A stretch of DNA of 64,000 bases from Fumia sp045121595 (lineage in GTDB: Bacteria; Bacillota; Clostridia; Oscillospirales; Ruminococcaceae), in NCBI GenBank assembly GCA_045121595.1, contig JBGVGI010000027.1, forward strand, positions 1 through 64,000, in the 5' to 3' direction. Below the pieces are notes generated by a model. The model was not told the DNA's origin, did no database searches, and saw only the letters and a list, made by a program, of their open reading frames with translations. Shown here one piece after another: positions 22,926-30,826 of this stretch. The translations under genes were made by a program, and so were the position numbers. Within the stretch, counting starts at the first letter, position 1; each line of letters begins with the position of its first letter.

Positions 22926-24146
22926 TTATACGATATCCTTTCTTATGATAGTGCCTTCCGCCACCGGAGTTTCAAGCGGGAAACTAAACTTCATATGCGC
23001 ATGTCTTGTATCGTCTATTGCCTCGCCATTCTCGTCAAAAAGTTCATTTACAACAAAGGAAACGGGGCGTTTTTTAGGCTCTGAAATCTCAACGGTATCG
23101 CCTTTGAAGAACTTGTTTTTCTGGGTGCAGTAGGCAACCCCGTCTTTCCAGTAATCAACAACCGCAACGATGTCGCAGTTTCTTATATATCCGCCGGTAT
23201 CATAGCGTTGCCCCTGCTCAGGACGTCCGAAATAAAATCCCGTCGTATAATCGCGGTGACTTACCTTTCTCACCTCGTCCATAAGCCACGGCTCGAGTGA
23301 CCAGTTATCGGGGTTTTCAAGATAACTGTCAACTGCGATTCTGTAGGCATTTGTAACAGTAGAAACGTAGTAAGAGGATTTCGCTCTTCCCTCAATTTTA
23401 AGGGAAGTAACACCCGCCTCGATAACCTTGTCAATATACTCTAAAACACAAAGGTCCTTTGCGTTAAGAATATAAGTGCCATCTTCATTTTCCATAATAG
23501 GCATAGGCTGGTCAAGGCGTTTTTCCTCAACGAGATAGTAACCCCATCTGCAAGGCTGAGCGCACTCACCGCGGTTTGCATCACGATGCACCATATAATT
23601 AGAAAGAAGGCATCTTCCCGAAAAAGACATACACATAGCGCCATGCACGAATACTTCGATATCAAGTTCGGGCGGAGTGTTATTTCTAATATATCTTATA
23701 TCTTCAAGAGAAAGCTCACGCGCCAATACCACACGTTTTGCACCCATATTGTAAAACTCGGTTGCAGTAACAGCGTTTACGATTCCCGCCTGAGTAGAAA
23801 TATGAATTTCAACGGAAGGAGCATACTTTTTCACCATGGCAAGAACACCGATATCACTTACGATAAAAGCATCAACACCACATTTTTCCGCCATCTGAAG
23901 GAAAGTACCTATTCTCTCCATCTCCTCGTTGGTAGGCAGAATATTACAGGTAAGATACACCTTAACGTCACGTTCATGAGCGTATTTTACCGCTTCTTTA
24001 AGCTCATTTTCACCAAAGTTTGCAGAAGCCGCTCTCATACCGTATTCAGTACTTCCCAAGTATACGGCATCAGCGCCGTAGCGGATTGCCGCATACAGTC
24101 TTTCCATATCACCGACAGGTGCTAAAACCTCAGGTTTTCTTAACAT
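22926..24146 (-). CDS. U32-family peptidase/tRNA hydroxylation protein (TrhP-like)
   Basis: 406 residues. N-terminal TIM-barrel start PEVLAPVGDMERLYAAI with YGADAVYLG, and the U32 signature FVHGAMCMSFSGRC with four cysteines (about 172, 179, 195 and 199), which in the TrhP/RlhA group hold an iron-sulfur cluster. Family members hydroxylate uridine in tRNA or 23S rRNA using prephenate. mltG is immediately upstream, the same neighbourhood as yrrL-yrrN/yrrO in Bacillus subtilis, which supports a TrhP role. ATG at 24146 follows GGAGG by eight bases; a TTG six bases earlier is too close to the site. Confidence 0.87.
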   Translation of the reverse strand: MLRKPEVLAPVGDMERLYAAIRYGADAVYLGSTEYGMRAASANFGENELKEAVKYAHERDVKVYLTCNILPTNEEMERIGTFLQMAEKCGVDAFIVSDIGVLAMVKKYAPSVEIHISTQAGIVNAVTATEFYNMGAKRVVLARELSLEDIRYIRNNTPPELDIEVFVHGAMCMSFSGRCLLSNYMVHRDANRGECAQPCRWGYYLVEEKRLDQPMPIMENEDGTYILNAKDLCVLEYIDKVIEAGVTSLKIEGRAKSSYYVSTVTNAYRIAVDSYLENPDNWSLEPWLMDEVRKVSHRDYTTGFYFGRPEQGQRYDTGGYIRNCDIVAVVDYWKDGVAYCTQKNKFFKGDTVEISEPKKRPVSFVVNELFDENGEAIDDTRHAHMKFSFPLETPVAEGTIIRKDIV

Positions 24147-24169
24147 TTTCAAGTCCTCCGATTTAAAGA

Positions 24170-24193
24170 TAACCCACCCCGAAGGGTGGATTA
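24170..24193 (-). terminator. Hairpin between mltG and the U32 gene
   Basis: AACCCACCC/GGGTGGATT stem (one G-T pair) around a short loop, right after the mltG stop. The T run is weak (ATCTTT), so it may only attenuate the long operon. Confidence 0.5.
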
Positions 24194-24195
24194 TT

Positions 24196-25341
24196 TTAGT
24201 TTCCTCGCAATCCCGCTTTTCTTACGTTTGCGTTATGTTGTTCAAAGGTTTCGGCGTAATAGAATTCGCCCGTACGCAAGTTGGTACAGAAGTAATAATA
24301 AGGCGTATCCTCAGGGTACAAAACAGCTAAAATCGCATCGATACCGGGGTTGTTGATAGGTCCGGGAGGAAGTCCCAAACCAACGTAGGTATTATATGCA
24401 TCGGCAATCTCCTGAGCACCGTTGTTACCCGAAATCTGTTCAATTGCATAGTTTCTTGTGGGGTCTGCTTCAAGTCTTGCAAAGGTTGAAGGAGAGTTAA
24501 GTCTGTTAAGGTAAACAGACGCTACCTTCTTCATTTCCTTTACGTTCGGAGCTTCACCCTGAACGATGGAAGCAATAGTAATAAGCTCGTGCAAATCGAG
24601 TTTCTGGCGAGTCATTTCCGCCATAATTTCATCGGTAAGTTTATTGTCAAAGTTTGTAAGCATTTTAACGATTACGTTAAGAGGAGTATCCTTTTTATAA
24701 AACTCATAAGTATCAGGGAAAAGGTAACCTTCCATCTTGTAAAATACTTTGCCGTCTGTCGGAATTCTGTCCTCAAAATCAAAACCGAAGTCGGTTGAAT
24801 TTACAGTTTTCATAAAATCAACAGCGTTGCAGACACCCTTTTCCTGTAAAAGGTTCGCCATCTTGTAAAGAGTGTAACCTTCAGGAATTGTAACCGTTAC
24901 CGTGTCACGGGATTTGGATTTCTGTAAAGTACGCATAATGGTTGTGTAACCCATATTTCTGTTAACGATATGGTCACCGGGAGTGTACTTACCATCGTGG
25001 TTTTCAAATTTTGAAATATATCTGAAAAGTCCGGGGTATTTGATAAGTCCCTCTTTTTTGAGGATTTTTGCAATCTTTTTAGTACCCGCACCCTCAGGGA
25101 TGGTAACTTCAACCGCCACGTCGGGTTTTGCGATAGCAATAATATCATTTAAAGCACTTACTGTAAAAGCAGAGATAACAACGCAGATTAAAAGGACAAC
25201 GCAAACATAGATAAGCGAATGAAGCTTACCTTCGAATAAAACCTTCGGGCGTTTTTCCTTTTCTGACTTTTCTTCTTTAACAGAATCAAAAGGCATAGTT
25301 TTGCCGTCGTTTTCGATTCCGTTATTCTTTCTTTCGTCCAT
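24196..25341 (-). CDS. mltG: Endolytic murein transglycosylase MltG
   Basis: Cleaves nascent glycan strands inside the membrane-proximal wall and sets glycan chain length. 381 residues: an acidic/basic cytoplasmic N terminus (1-40), one membrane helix (about 43-65), a LysM-like region (VTIPEGAGTKKIAKIL), then the YceG domain with SIVQGEAP (catalytic glutamate near 265), MKKVASVYLNRL, LEADPT and YVGLGLPPGPINNPG. AAAGGAG ribosome site. Twelve bases after the 5-formyl-THF cyclo-ligase gene, so part of the long minus-strand unit. Confidence 0.95.
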   Translation of the reverse strand: MDERKNNGIENDGKTMPFDSVKEEKSEKEKRPKVLFEGKLHSLIYVCVVLLICVVISAFTVSALNDIIAIAKPDVAVEVTIPEGAGTKKIAKILKKEGLIKYPGLFRYISKFENHDGKYTPGDHIVNRNMGYTTIMRTLQKSKSRDTVTVTIPEGYTLYKMANLLQEKGVCNAVDFMKTVNSTDFGFDFEDRIPTDGKVFYKMEGYLFPDTYEFYKKDTPLNVIVKMLTNFDNKLTDEIMAEMTRQKLDLHELITIASIVQGEAPNVKEMKKVASVYLNRLNSPSTFARLEADPTRNYAIEQISGNNGAQEIADAYNTYVGLGLPPGPINNPGIDAILAVLYPEDTPYYYFCTNLRTGEFYYAETFEQHNANVRKAGLRGN

Positions 25342-25353
25342 CTTGTTACTCCT

Positions 25354-25938
25354 TTATTTTGAGTTGAAACGCTTTACAAATTTCTCTGTCACCAATACGT
25401 CTACCATTTTATCATATTTTCCGTGAGGTATCAACGATTTAAGACAAATATTATAGCAAACCCCGATATTTTTCCCTTTGAAATTTGCCAAAAATCTGTC
25501 GTAATAGCCTTTTCCGTACCCGAGTCTGTACCCTTTCAGGTCAAACCCAAGTCCCGGTAAGATACAAACAGCGTCGCAAAACTCTGTCACTTCCTCGCAG
25601 TTTTCGGGCTCTAAAACCCCGAAAGCTCCGGGCTTTAAATCAGATAATGAAGTTATTTTATAAAACTTCATATCGATTTTCCCGTCAACACACTTAGGAA
25701 CTAAAACAGTTTTCCCGTCAATAAAAGCACCTTCAATAAGCGCTTTTGTATCTACCTCGATATCAGTTGACACGTAGGTCAGAAGCATTTTTGCGTTTTT
25801 ATATTCAGGCAAAGCGACAATGCGGTTTAAAATCTCAAAATCCTTGGCGGCTTTTTCCTGTTTTGACATATCCCGACGGTATTTTTTAAATTCCGAGCGT
25901 AAGCTTTTCTTCTCTGCTCTTATATCTAATCGCACCAT
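25354..25938 (-). CDS. 5-formyltetrahydrofolate cyclo-ligase
   Basis: ATP-dependent conversion of 5-formyl-THF to 5,10-methenyl-THF, returning stored folate to the one-carbon pool. 194 residues. N-terminal basic helix (KKSLRSEFKKYRRD), VLVPKCVDGKIDMKFY near 90 and the signature LPGLGFDLKGYRLGYGKGYY near 130-150. Overlaps the upstream DJ-1 gene by 13 bases. With tmk and the ThyX-like gene upstream it forms a folate/thymidylate-flavoured group, and metF lies at 48 kb. Confidence 0.92.
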   Translation of the reverse strand: MVRLDIRAEKKSLRSEFKKYRRDMSKQEKAAKDFEILNRIVALPEYKNAKMLLTYVSTDIEVDTKALIEGAFIDGKTVLVPKCVDGKIDMKFYKITSLSDLKPGAFGVLEPENCEEVTEFCDAVCILPGLGFDLKGYRLGYGKGYYDRFLANFKGKNIGVCYNICLKSLIPHGKYDKMVDVLVTEKFVKRFNSK

Positions 25939-26468
25939 TGAACCCCTGCTTTCAGGTGGTCGGCAGAATGTTTGTCAGTAAATGCTTCAGCAAGCATAAA
26001 CGCAAACTGAAAAGCAGTACCCGCACCCTTTGAGGTGATAATATTACCGTCTCTTACTGTGGGAAGATCGGTATACAGAGCATCCCCGAGTTCGTTTTCA
26101 AATCCTGGGAAGCAAACTGCTTTTTTGCCGTTTAAAAGTCCTCTGTGCCCTAAAATTGAGGGAGCGGCACAGATAGCACCGATAATTTTATCGTTACCGA
26201 TACAGTAATCAATTGCACTCTGCACGTCGGCACTCTGTTCAAGGTTTAAAGTACCTGGCATACCACCTGGCAAAACAATTCCGTCAATTTTATTAAAATC
26301 CATTTCTTCAGGCAGGATATCACATACAACGGTAATCCCGTGAGCACCTTTTACCATTCTCGAAGGGATACCTACGGTTTTTACTTCAAGCTCACAACGT
26401 CTTAACATATCAACCTGAGTAAGTGCTTCCACTTCTTCAAATCCGTTTGCAAAAAATACGTATATCAT
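25926..26468 (-). CDS. DJ-1/PfpI (YajL-like) family protein
   Basis: 180 residues, class I glutamine-amidotransferase-like fold. FANGFEEVEA near the N terminus carries the conserved glutamate, GIVLPGGMPG near 65-74, and the nucleophile elbow GAICAAPSIL near 96-105 holds the reactive cysteine. Relatives act as protein or nucleotide deglycases, chaperones or stress proteins; exact activity is not certain. Start overlaps the DUF2156 stop (ATGA) and follows GGAGG. Confidence 0.88.
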   Translation of the reverse strand: MIYVFFANGFEEVEALTQVDMLRRCELEVKTVGIPSRMVKGAHGITVVCDILPEEMDFNKIDGIVLPGGMPGTLNLEQSADVQSAIDYCIGNDKIIGAICAAPSILGHRGLLNGKKAVCFPGFENELGDALYTDLPTVRDGNIITSKGAGTAFQFAFMLAEAFTDKHSADHLKAGVQWCD

Positions 26469-27358
26469 TTTAAATCCTCCAATGTAAGCCTGAATTTTTC
26501 AAGCAAAAACGCGGGATGGTATGAAAGTTTCGCTTTTCTTAAACCTTCGCTTCCAACGTCTTCTTCCCTGTTTATATACTTATATCCTGCGGTTTCATTC
26601 TGAACAAAAAGCTGATTTATTGCAGGATACGCGCCCTGAACGTCAGAAAAAGCTTTCTCAAAATGAACGGCAAAGGTTGAGTTTCCGATATCCTCACCGA
26701 TAGTATAAGCAACGATATTTCCGTTTTGCCTTAAAATACCGCCTTTTAAATCAAGGTCAAAAAAATGCTTTAAGGTTTTCATTGCGGCACAGCCTTCATC
26801 TGCTTTTGAGTCATCCTCGTGGCAGTTGTTATGCTTACACCAATCTTTTAAAAGTCCTTCACATTCTTTTATATTGTCTTTATTAATTTTTTCATAGCTC
26901 CAGGGAGCTTCCATAAATCTGTTTATATGGTTTCTTTTTGCGTGATATTTTTTGCCTTTAAGCTCTGCCAAGTCTTCTCTTAAATAAACGTACTCAGCTC
27001 CGTCACGGCTTCCCTTAAAGGTAAGCCCTTCACCTAAAACGTCAATGAATTTTTGCTTGTCTTCTTCTAAAATTCCGTGAAATCTTGGTGTAAAGGAATT
27101 TTCTTTACAGTATTCAATTACCCTGTTTACCGCGGTTTTGAAGTCTCCGTCACCCATCGGACACAAAAACGAATAATTTTCACCAATTTTGGTTTTAATA
27201 AAAAGCATATCGTCTTTTTCACAAACTTCAGTAGGATAAGCATGGTTCCAGGTGTAGTTTATGGCAAAGCTGTAAGTCGCAGCACCCGAGCTTCTTTTTT
27301 TATAATATTCAGTTATCCAATCCTTGTCGTCAAGTGTAATGGGATTGAATTTTAACAT
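26465..27358 (-). CDS. DUF2156 (phosphatidylglycerol lysyltransferase-like GNAT) protein
   Basis: 297 residues resembling the soluble C-terminal catalytic domain of MprF-type aminoacyl-phosphatidylglycerol synthases, built from two GNAT-like halves: an N-terminal half (WITEYYKKR, FLCPMGDGDF, YVYLREDLAEL, KYHAKRNHINRF near 140) and a C-terminal half (GGILRQNGNIVAYTIGE near 206, AVHFEKAF, YKYINREEDVG near 260). There is no membrane domain, so it is probably a cytoplasmic acyl- or aminoacyl-transferase. Substrate unknown. Two bases from tmk. Confidence 0.8.
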   Translation of the reverse strand: MLKFNPITLDDKDWITEYYKKRSSGAATYSFAINYTWNHAYPTEVCEKDDMLFIKTKIGENYSFLCPMGDGDFKTAVNRVIEYCKENSFTPRFHGILEEDKQKFIDVLGEGLTFKGSRDGAEYVYLREDLAELKGKKYHAKRNHINRFMEAPWSYEKINKDNIKECEGLLKDWCKHNNCHEDDSKADEGCAAMKTLKHFFDLDLKGGILRQNGNIVAYTIGEDIGNSTFAVHFEKAFSDVQGAYPAINQLFVQNETAGYKYINREEDVGSEGLRKAKLSYHPAFLLEKFRLTLEDLK

Positions 27359-27359
27359 C

Positions 27360-28016
27360 TTATCTCTCCAGACATTCCATAATTTTATCGGTCACTGTTT
27401 CAAGTGGCAAAGGATTTTCACCATCGTCGCATGAAACAACGTCCCAGTTTCTTTTCTTTGCAGCGTAAGAAGCTGTAGCCTGACAGCTTTCAAGATACAT
27501 TCTGTCCTTTTCGTGGATATCCTTTTTGCTTTCATCATGGCCGTAACGGCTTTCGATAAGCTTGTCCGCAACCTTACGGCTCATATCGAGAAAGATTACC
27601 TTGTCAGGCTTCGGGAGTCCGAGTTTTTTGTATTCAAAATCGTCAAGCCAGTCAAGATAGTTATCCCACTCGCTTTTTGGAAGCTTCACCATCTGATGAA
27701 TAGCATTGGAGCTTACGTATCTCGTTGCTAAAATAGTATACCCCTGAAGGTATTTTTCTTCCCAGAATTTTTTATAACTTGCGTATCTGTCAACGGCGTA
27801 AAAAGTTCCCGCCGCATAGGCGTTAACTCCATCGGGAGAAGAAGAAAATTCCCCACCGAGATACATCTTTACAAGTGCAGAAGAAGGCTCTTTGTAATCG
27901 GGAAAAGAAATAAGCAAAACCTTTTCGCCTTTTTCACGAAGCTTTTCAATTACAAGCTCACTCTGGGTAGACTTTCCGCTTCCGTCAAGTCCGTCGATAA
28001 CGATAAGTTTTCCCAT
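27360..28016 (-). CDS. tmk: Thymidylate kinase
   Basis: Phosphorylates dTMP to dTDP. 218 residues. P-loop GLDGSGKST at residues 9-17, the dTMP-binding region AAGTFYAVDRYAS near 68-80 and YVSSNAIHQM near 100-109. The second gene of the unit, directly following a ThyX-like protein, which suggests thymidylate metabolism as the shared theme. It is closer to the longer clostridial Tmk group than to the E. coli type. Start ATG immediately after the upstream stop. Cytoplasmic. Confidence 0.9.
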   Translation of the reverse strand: MGKLIVIDGLDGSGKSTQSELVIEKLREKGEKVLLISFPDYKEPSSALVKMYLGGEFSSSPDGVNAYAAGTFYAVDRYASYKKFWEEKYLQGYTILATRYVSSNAIHQMVKLPKSEWDNYLDWLDDFEYKKLGLPKPDKVIFLDMSRKVADKLIESRYGHDESKKDIHEKDRMYLESCQATASYAAKKRNWDVVSCDDGENPLPLETVTDKIMECLER

Positions 28017-28643
28017 TTATTCGTCCTCCCCGAAGAGGATAAGCTCTTTTGCGTAAGGCAAAGTCTTGACCCAGTCGCAGAAAACATGCCATTCCGAAAG
28101 TTTATGGGATTTTCTTGCTCTGTACATATTTACAAGGTTTTCGTAGTTGAAAGTACAGGTGCGCATCTGGTTATAGCTTGAAGGCAAAAACTGAATCATA
28201 TCGTTCCAGTAAGCTTTATCTTTAGTTTCGAGGTATTTACCTCTTAAAACTTCAAGATAGTCGATAATTTTATCAAATTCCTTTAAGGTTTCATCAGTCA
28301 TCTTGTCACAGCTGAAATCTTCTCTGGAAAACTCTTTTGAATGGATTTTATGCATGGTACTTGTGGAGTTTGCAACGGTACCTACTTTATAAGTATCGTA
28401 TTCCTTCCACCAGTAAAGAGGTGCAGTAATGTCAACGGACACAAAAATCTGTCTTATAAACTTTCTGTGGTCGCTTCCTGAAATGCAAAGACGTCTTGCC
28501 AAGTCAAGGTCGTTTGCACCGAGAACAAAGTTACCCTGTTCATCGTAGTAACTGTCACCTTTTGCCCAACTGTTCATAGGGTTTCTTGCCCCGCGCATCG
28601 CATTTTCAAAGTTCATAACCGAAGTTTTTTCAAGTAAAATCAT
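28017..28643 (-). CDS. Conserved protein, possible ThyX (flavin thymidylate synthase) relative
   Basis: 208 residues. I do not recognise a certain family. The segment GSDHRKFIRQIFVSVDI followed by YWWKEYDTYKVGTVANS (residues about 57-91) has the feel of the ThyX core, where an Arg-rich helix precedes a substrate-binding stretch, but the canonical RHRxxSxNExSxRY motif is not intact. Immediate coupling to tmk supports a nucleotide role. Start chosen at 28643, after GGGGTG; upstream in-frame ATGs lie in the promoter. First gene of a run of ten minus-strand genes reaching radA. Function remains open. Confidence 0.6.
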   Translation of the reverse strand: MILLEKTSVMNFENAMRGARNPMNSWAKGDSYYDEQGNFVLGANDLDLARRLCISGSDHRKFIRQIFVSVDITAPLYWWKEYDTYKVGTVANSTSTMHKIHSKEFSREDFSCDKMTDETLKEFDKIIDYLEVLRGKYLETKDKAYWNDMIQFLPSSYNQMRTCTFNYENLVNMYRARKSHKLSEWHVFCDWVKTLPYAKELILFGEDE

Positions 28644-28686
28644 TATTCGCACCCCAATTTCCTTAAATTTAGTCATATATAGTTTA

Positions 28687-28715
28687 AGTATAACATAAAT
28701 TGACAGATAATACAA
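28687..28715 (-). promoter_or_regulatory. Promoter of the ten-gene unit ending at radA
   Basis: On the minus strand TTGTAT (28710-28715), 17-base spacer, TATACT (28687-28692), 43 bases before the start codon. Confidence 0.5.
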
Positions 28716-28749
28716 TTAAAATCTTAAAAAAATAAAATAAAAAAACCAC

Positions 28750-28778
28750 TTGACAATAGCTGTGCTTTTAGGTATAAT
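28750..28778 (+). promoter_or_regulatory. Promoter of the tRNA-Thr gene
   Basis: Consensus TTGACA (28750-28755), 17-base spacer, consensus TATAAT (28773-28778), 22 bases before the tRNA. Confidence 0.88.
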
Positions 28779-28800
28779 AATGGAGTTGAAAATTTAATAT

Positions 28801-28876
28801 GCTGTTATGGCTCAGCAGGCAGAGCACGTCCTTGGTAAGGACGAGGTCACCGGTTCGAATCCGGTTAACAGCTCCA
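28801..28876 (+). tRNA. tRNA-Thr (anticodon GGT)
   Basis: 76 bases with encoded CCA. Acceptor stem GCTGTTA (28801-28807) pairs with TAACAGC (28866-28872). Anticodon stem CGTCC/GGACG encloses TTGGTAA, anticodon GGT at 28834-28836, reading ACC and ACT. T arm ends in GGTTCGAATCC. Single tRNA with its own promoter and terminator. Confidence 0.97.
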
Positions 28877-28878
28877 GA

Positions 28879-28906
28879 AAAGAACGAAGAATATTCTTCG
28901 TTCTTT
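28879..28906 (+). terminator. Terminator of tRNA-Thr
   Basis: 28-base perfect palindrome (14-base arms) starting two bases after CCA and running into a T tract. Confidence 0.9.
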
Positions 28907-28934
28907 TTCTTTGCCATTTTTAAAAATTTCCCCC

Positions 28935-28963
28935 TTGCATTTTACAAAAAAGTGTGTTATATA
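28935..28963 (+). promoter_or_regulatory. Promoter of the Na/Pi cotransporter gene
   Basis: TTGCAT (28935-28940), 17-base spacer, TATATA (28958-28963), 56 bases before the ATG. Confidence 0.55.
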
Positions 28964-29018
28964 TAGAATGGGGGAAATTGGAAAACGTCCCCCTGTCTTA
29001 CGAAAGGAGAAAATATTT

Positions 29019-30698
29019 ATGCTAACAAACATCTTGCAACTCATTCAAAGCTTCATCTGGCTGCTTGCCGGCGTCGGTATCTTTATCGTCGGTATGAATT
29101 TTTTAAGCGACGCGCTTGAAAAAAGTGCCGGAAGCGGAATGAAATCACTTCTCGGTAAAATCAGTAACAACCGTTTTTCAGGCGTTGGCATCGGTGCAGG
29201 TGTAACCGCCATTATCCAGAGTTCATCTGCAACCTCAGTTATGGTAATCGGTCTTGTAAATGCCGGCGTTATGACACTTATGCAGGCAACCCCGATTATT
29301 ATGGGTGCCAATATCGGTACAACCGTTACAGGTTTGCTCGTTGCTTTGAAAAATGACTTTTTCAATATGCTTATGTATCTCCTTGCTTTCGCAGGCGTTA
29401 TGATGGGATTTTTCAAAAAAGAAAAGATAAAACTTGCAGGAACGCTTTGCAGTGGTCTTGGTTTAATCTTTGTCGGTCTTAATATTATGAGCAGTGAGGA
29501 AGCTTTTGGAAATCCTGCCGTAAAAGAGATATTCACAAATATCTTCAACGTTATAAGCAATCCCTTCTTGCTCATTGTTATCGGTGTAATTTTCACAGCA
29601 CTTATCCAGAGTTCCTCTGCTGCAACCGGTGTTGTTATCACAATGGTAGGGACAGGCATTCTCCCCTTAAGCCTTGCACTTTTCATAATTTTAGGTGCTA
29701 ACATCGGTACTTGTGTTACTGCACTTTTAGCTTCTGTTGGTGCAAATGCAAACTCAAAACGTGTAGCGCTTATCCACTTTACCTTCAACGCTATAGGTAC
29801 TGTTTTATTCGCAATAGTTCTTCTCGTTTTCAAAGAGCCTTTGATAAACTTACTGATTTCTGTATTTCCAAACGAAGACCAGATGTCACTCCAGATGCGA
29901 GTATCCCTCTTTCACGTTATCTTCAACGTCAGCACAACCGTTGTGTTACTTCCTTTTGTAAAACAGCTTGTTGGATACTCAACCCTCGTTATCAGGGATA
30001 AGAAAACAGAAGATTCCCGTTCACTTAAATTTGTCGATGACCGTCTTATCACAACTCCCCCTGTTGCTTTGATGCAGGTGCAGAAAGAAATGAACTATAT
30101 GCTCGAGCTCGTTGAAACAAACATCAAAAACTCCTTTGTTGCTATGGAGACAGGCTCAAACGAGTTCACAGAATCCATCTACGAAAACGAAGCGGTTGTA
30201 AACTTTACAAACAGTGCTCTTACAAAGTTCTTAATCAAGCTTTCTACACACGTTGAAACAAGCGATGAAAAACTTATCGGTGCTTACTTCCACGTTCTTA
30301 ACGACCTTGAACGTATCGGTGACCACGCCGAAAACTTCCATAAGATTGGTGAAGAGATGATTAAAAAAGAAATCATCTTCTCAGACCGTGCTAAAGGCGA
30401 CATTTTTGCAATGAGAAAAGCCGTTGAAGCTATGTTCTTTATCGCAAAAGACGCTTTTGAAAACCGCAACAAAGATAATCTTTTAGACCTTACCGAACTT
30501 GAAAATCAGGTCGATGAAATGAAGAGAAGGTACACTGCAGGTCACTTTGAACGCCTTGCAGAAGGTAACTGCAGTATGGACGTAAGCCCCTACTATTCTT
30601 CAACTGTTGCAGACCTTGAACGTGTGGCTGACCACCTTGTAAACATCGGTTACAGTATCTTAAACCCCACAGGTTCACAGAAAGAAGCAAATCAGTAA
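29019..30698 (+). CDS. Na/Pi cotransporter family protein with C-terminal PhoU domain
   Basis: 559 residues. The membrane half (about 1-315) contains the two inverted-repeat QSSSA motifs of the NptA/SLC34 fold (IIQSSSATSVMVIG near 62 and LIQSSSAATGVVITM near 200). The C-terminal half (about 350-550) is two PhoU-like helical repeats with LERIGDHAENF and LERVADHLVNIG. Relatives move phosphate, and some cyclic dinucleotides or other anions, with sodium. Start at 29019 after GAAAGGAG; upstream in-frame codons overlap the tRNA terminator and promoter. Own promoter and terminator. Confidence 0.92.
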   Translation: MLTNILQLIQSFIWLLAGVGIFIVGMNFLSDALEKSAGSGMKSLLGKISNNRFSGVGIGAGVTAIIQSSSATSVMVIGLVNAGVMTLMQATPIIMGANIGTTVTGLLVALKNDFFNMLMYLLAFAGVMMGFFKKEKIKLAGTLCSGLGLIFVGLNIMSSEEAFGNPAVKEIFTNIFNVISNPFLLIVIGVIFTALIQSSSAATGVVITMVGTGILPLSLALFIILGANIGTCVTALLASVGANANSKRVALIHFTFNAIGTVLFAIVLLVFKEPLINLLISVFPNEDQMSLQMRVSLFHVIFNVSTTVVLLPFVKQLVGYSTLVIRDKKTEDSRSLKFVDDRLITTPPVALMQVQKEMNYMLELVETNIKNSFVAMETGSNEFTESIYENEAVVNFTNSALTKFLIKLSTHVETSDEKLIGAYFHVLNDLERIGDHAENFHKIGEEMIKKEIIFSDRAKGDIFAMRKAVEAMFFIAKDAFENRNKDNLLDLTELENQVDEMKRRYTAGHFERLAEGNCSMDVSPYYSSTVADLERVADHLVNIGYSILNPTGSQKEANQ

Positions 30699-30701
30699 AA
30701 C

Positions 30702-30733
30702 AAAAAGGACAATGCAAATGCATTGTCCTTTTT
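30702..30733 (+). terminator. Terminator of the Na/Pi cotransporter gene
   Basis: Perfect 15-base stem with AA loop, ending in TTTTTT. Confidence 0.9.
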
Positions 30734-30746
30734 TCTATTCCTATAA

Positions 30747-30796
30747 GCCTCCCCTTGTGAGGGGAGGGGGACCACGTTAGTGGTGGAGGGGTAGTC
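30747..30796. repeat. Two-hairpin GC-rich palindromic repeat
   Basis: CCTCCCCT/AGGGGAGG stem (30748-30755 with 30760-30767) directly followed by ACCAC/GTGGT (30771-30775 with 30780-30784) and a GGAGGGG tail that can also pair with the first CCTCCCC. Much more GC-rich than its surroundings, which is typical of dispersed intergenic palindromes in clostridial genomes. No coding capacity. Confidence 0.65.
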
Positions 30797-30826
30797 ATAA
30801 TCCTCTTTATTTACAAAGAAGGGCTT

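Noticed and set aside
29045..29833. Long frame antisense to the Na/Pi cotransporter
   Set aside because: Pro/Ile/Thr-rich shadow frame of a well-supported membrane protein; no ribosome site.
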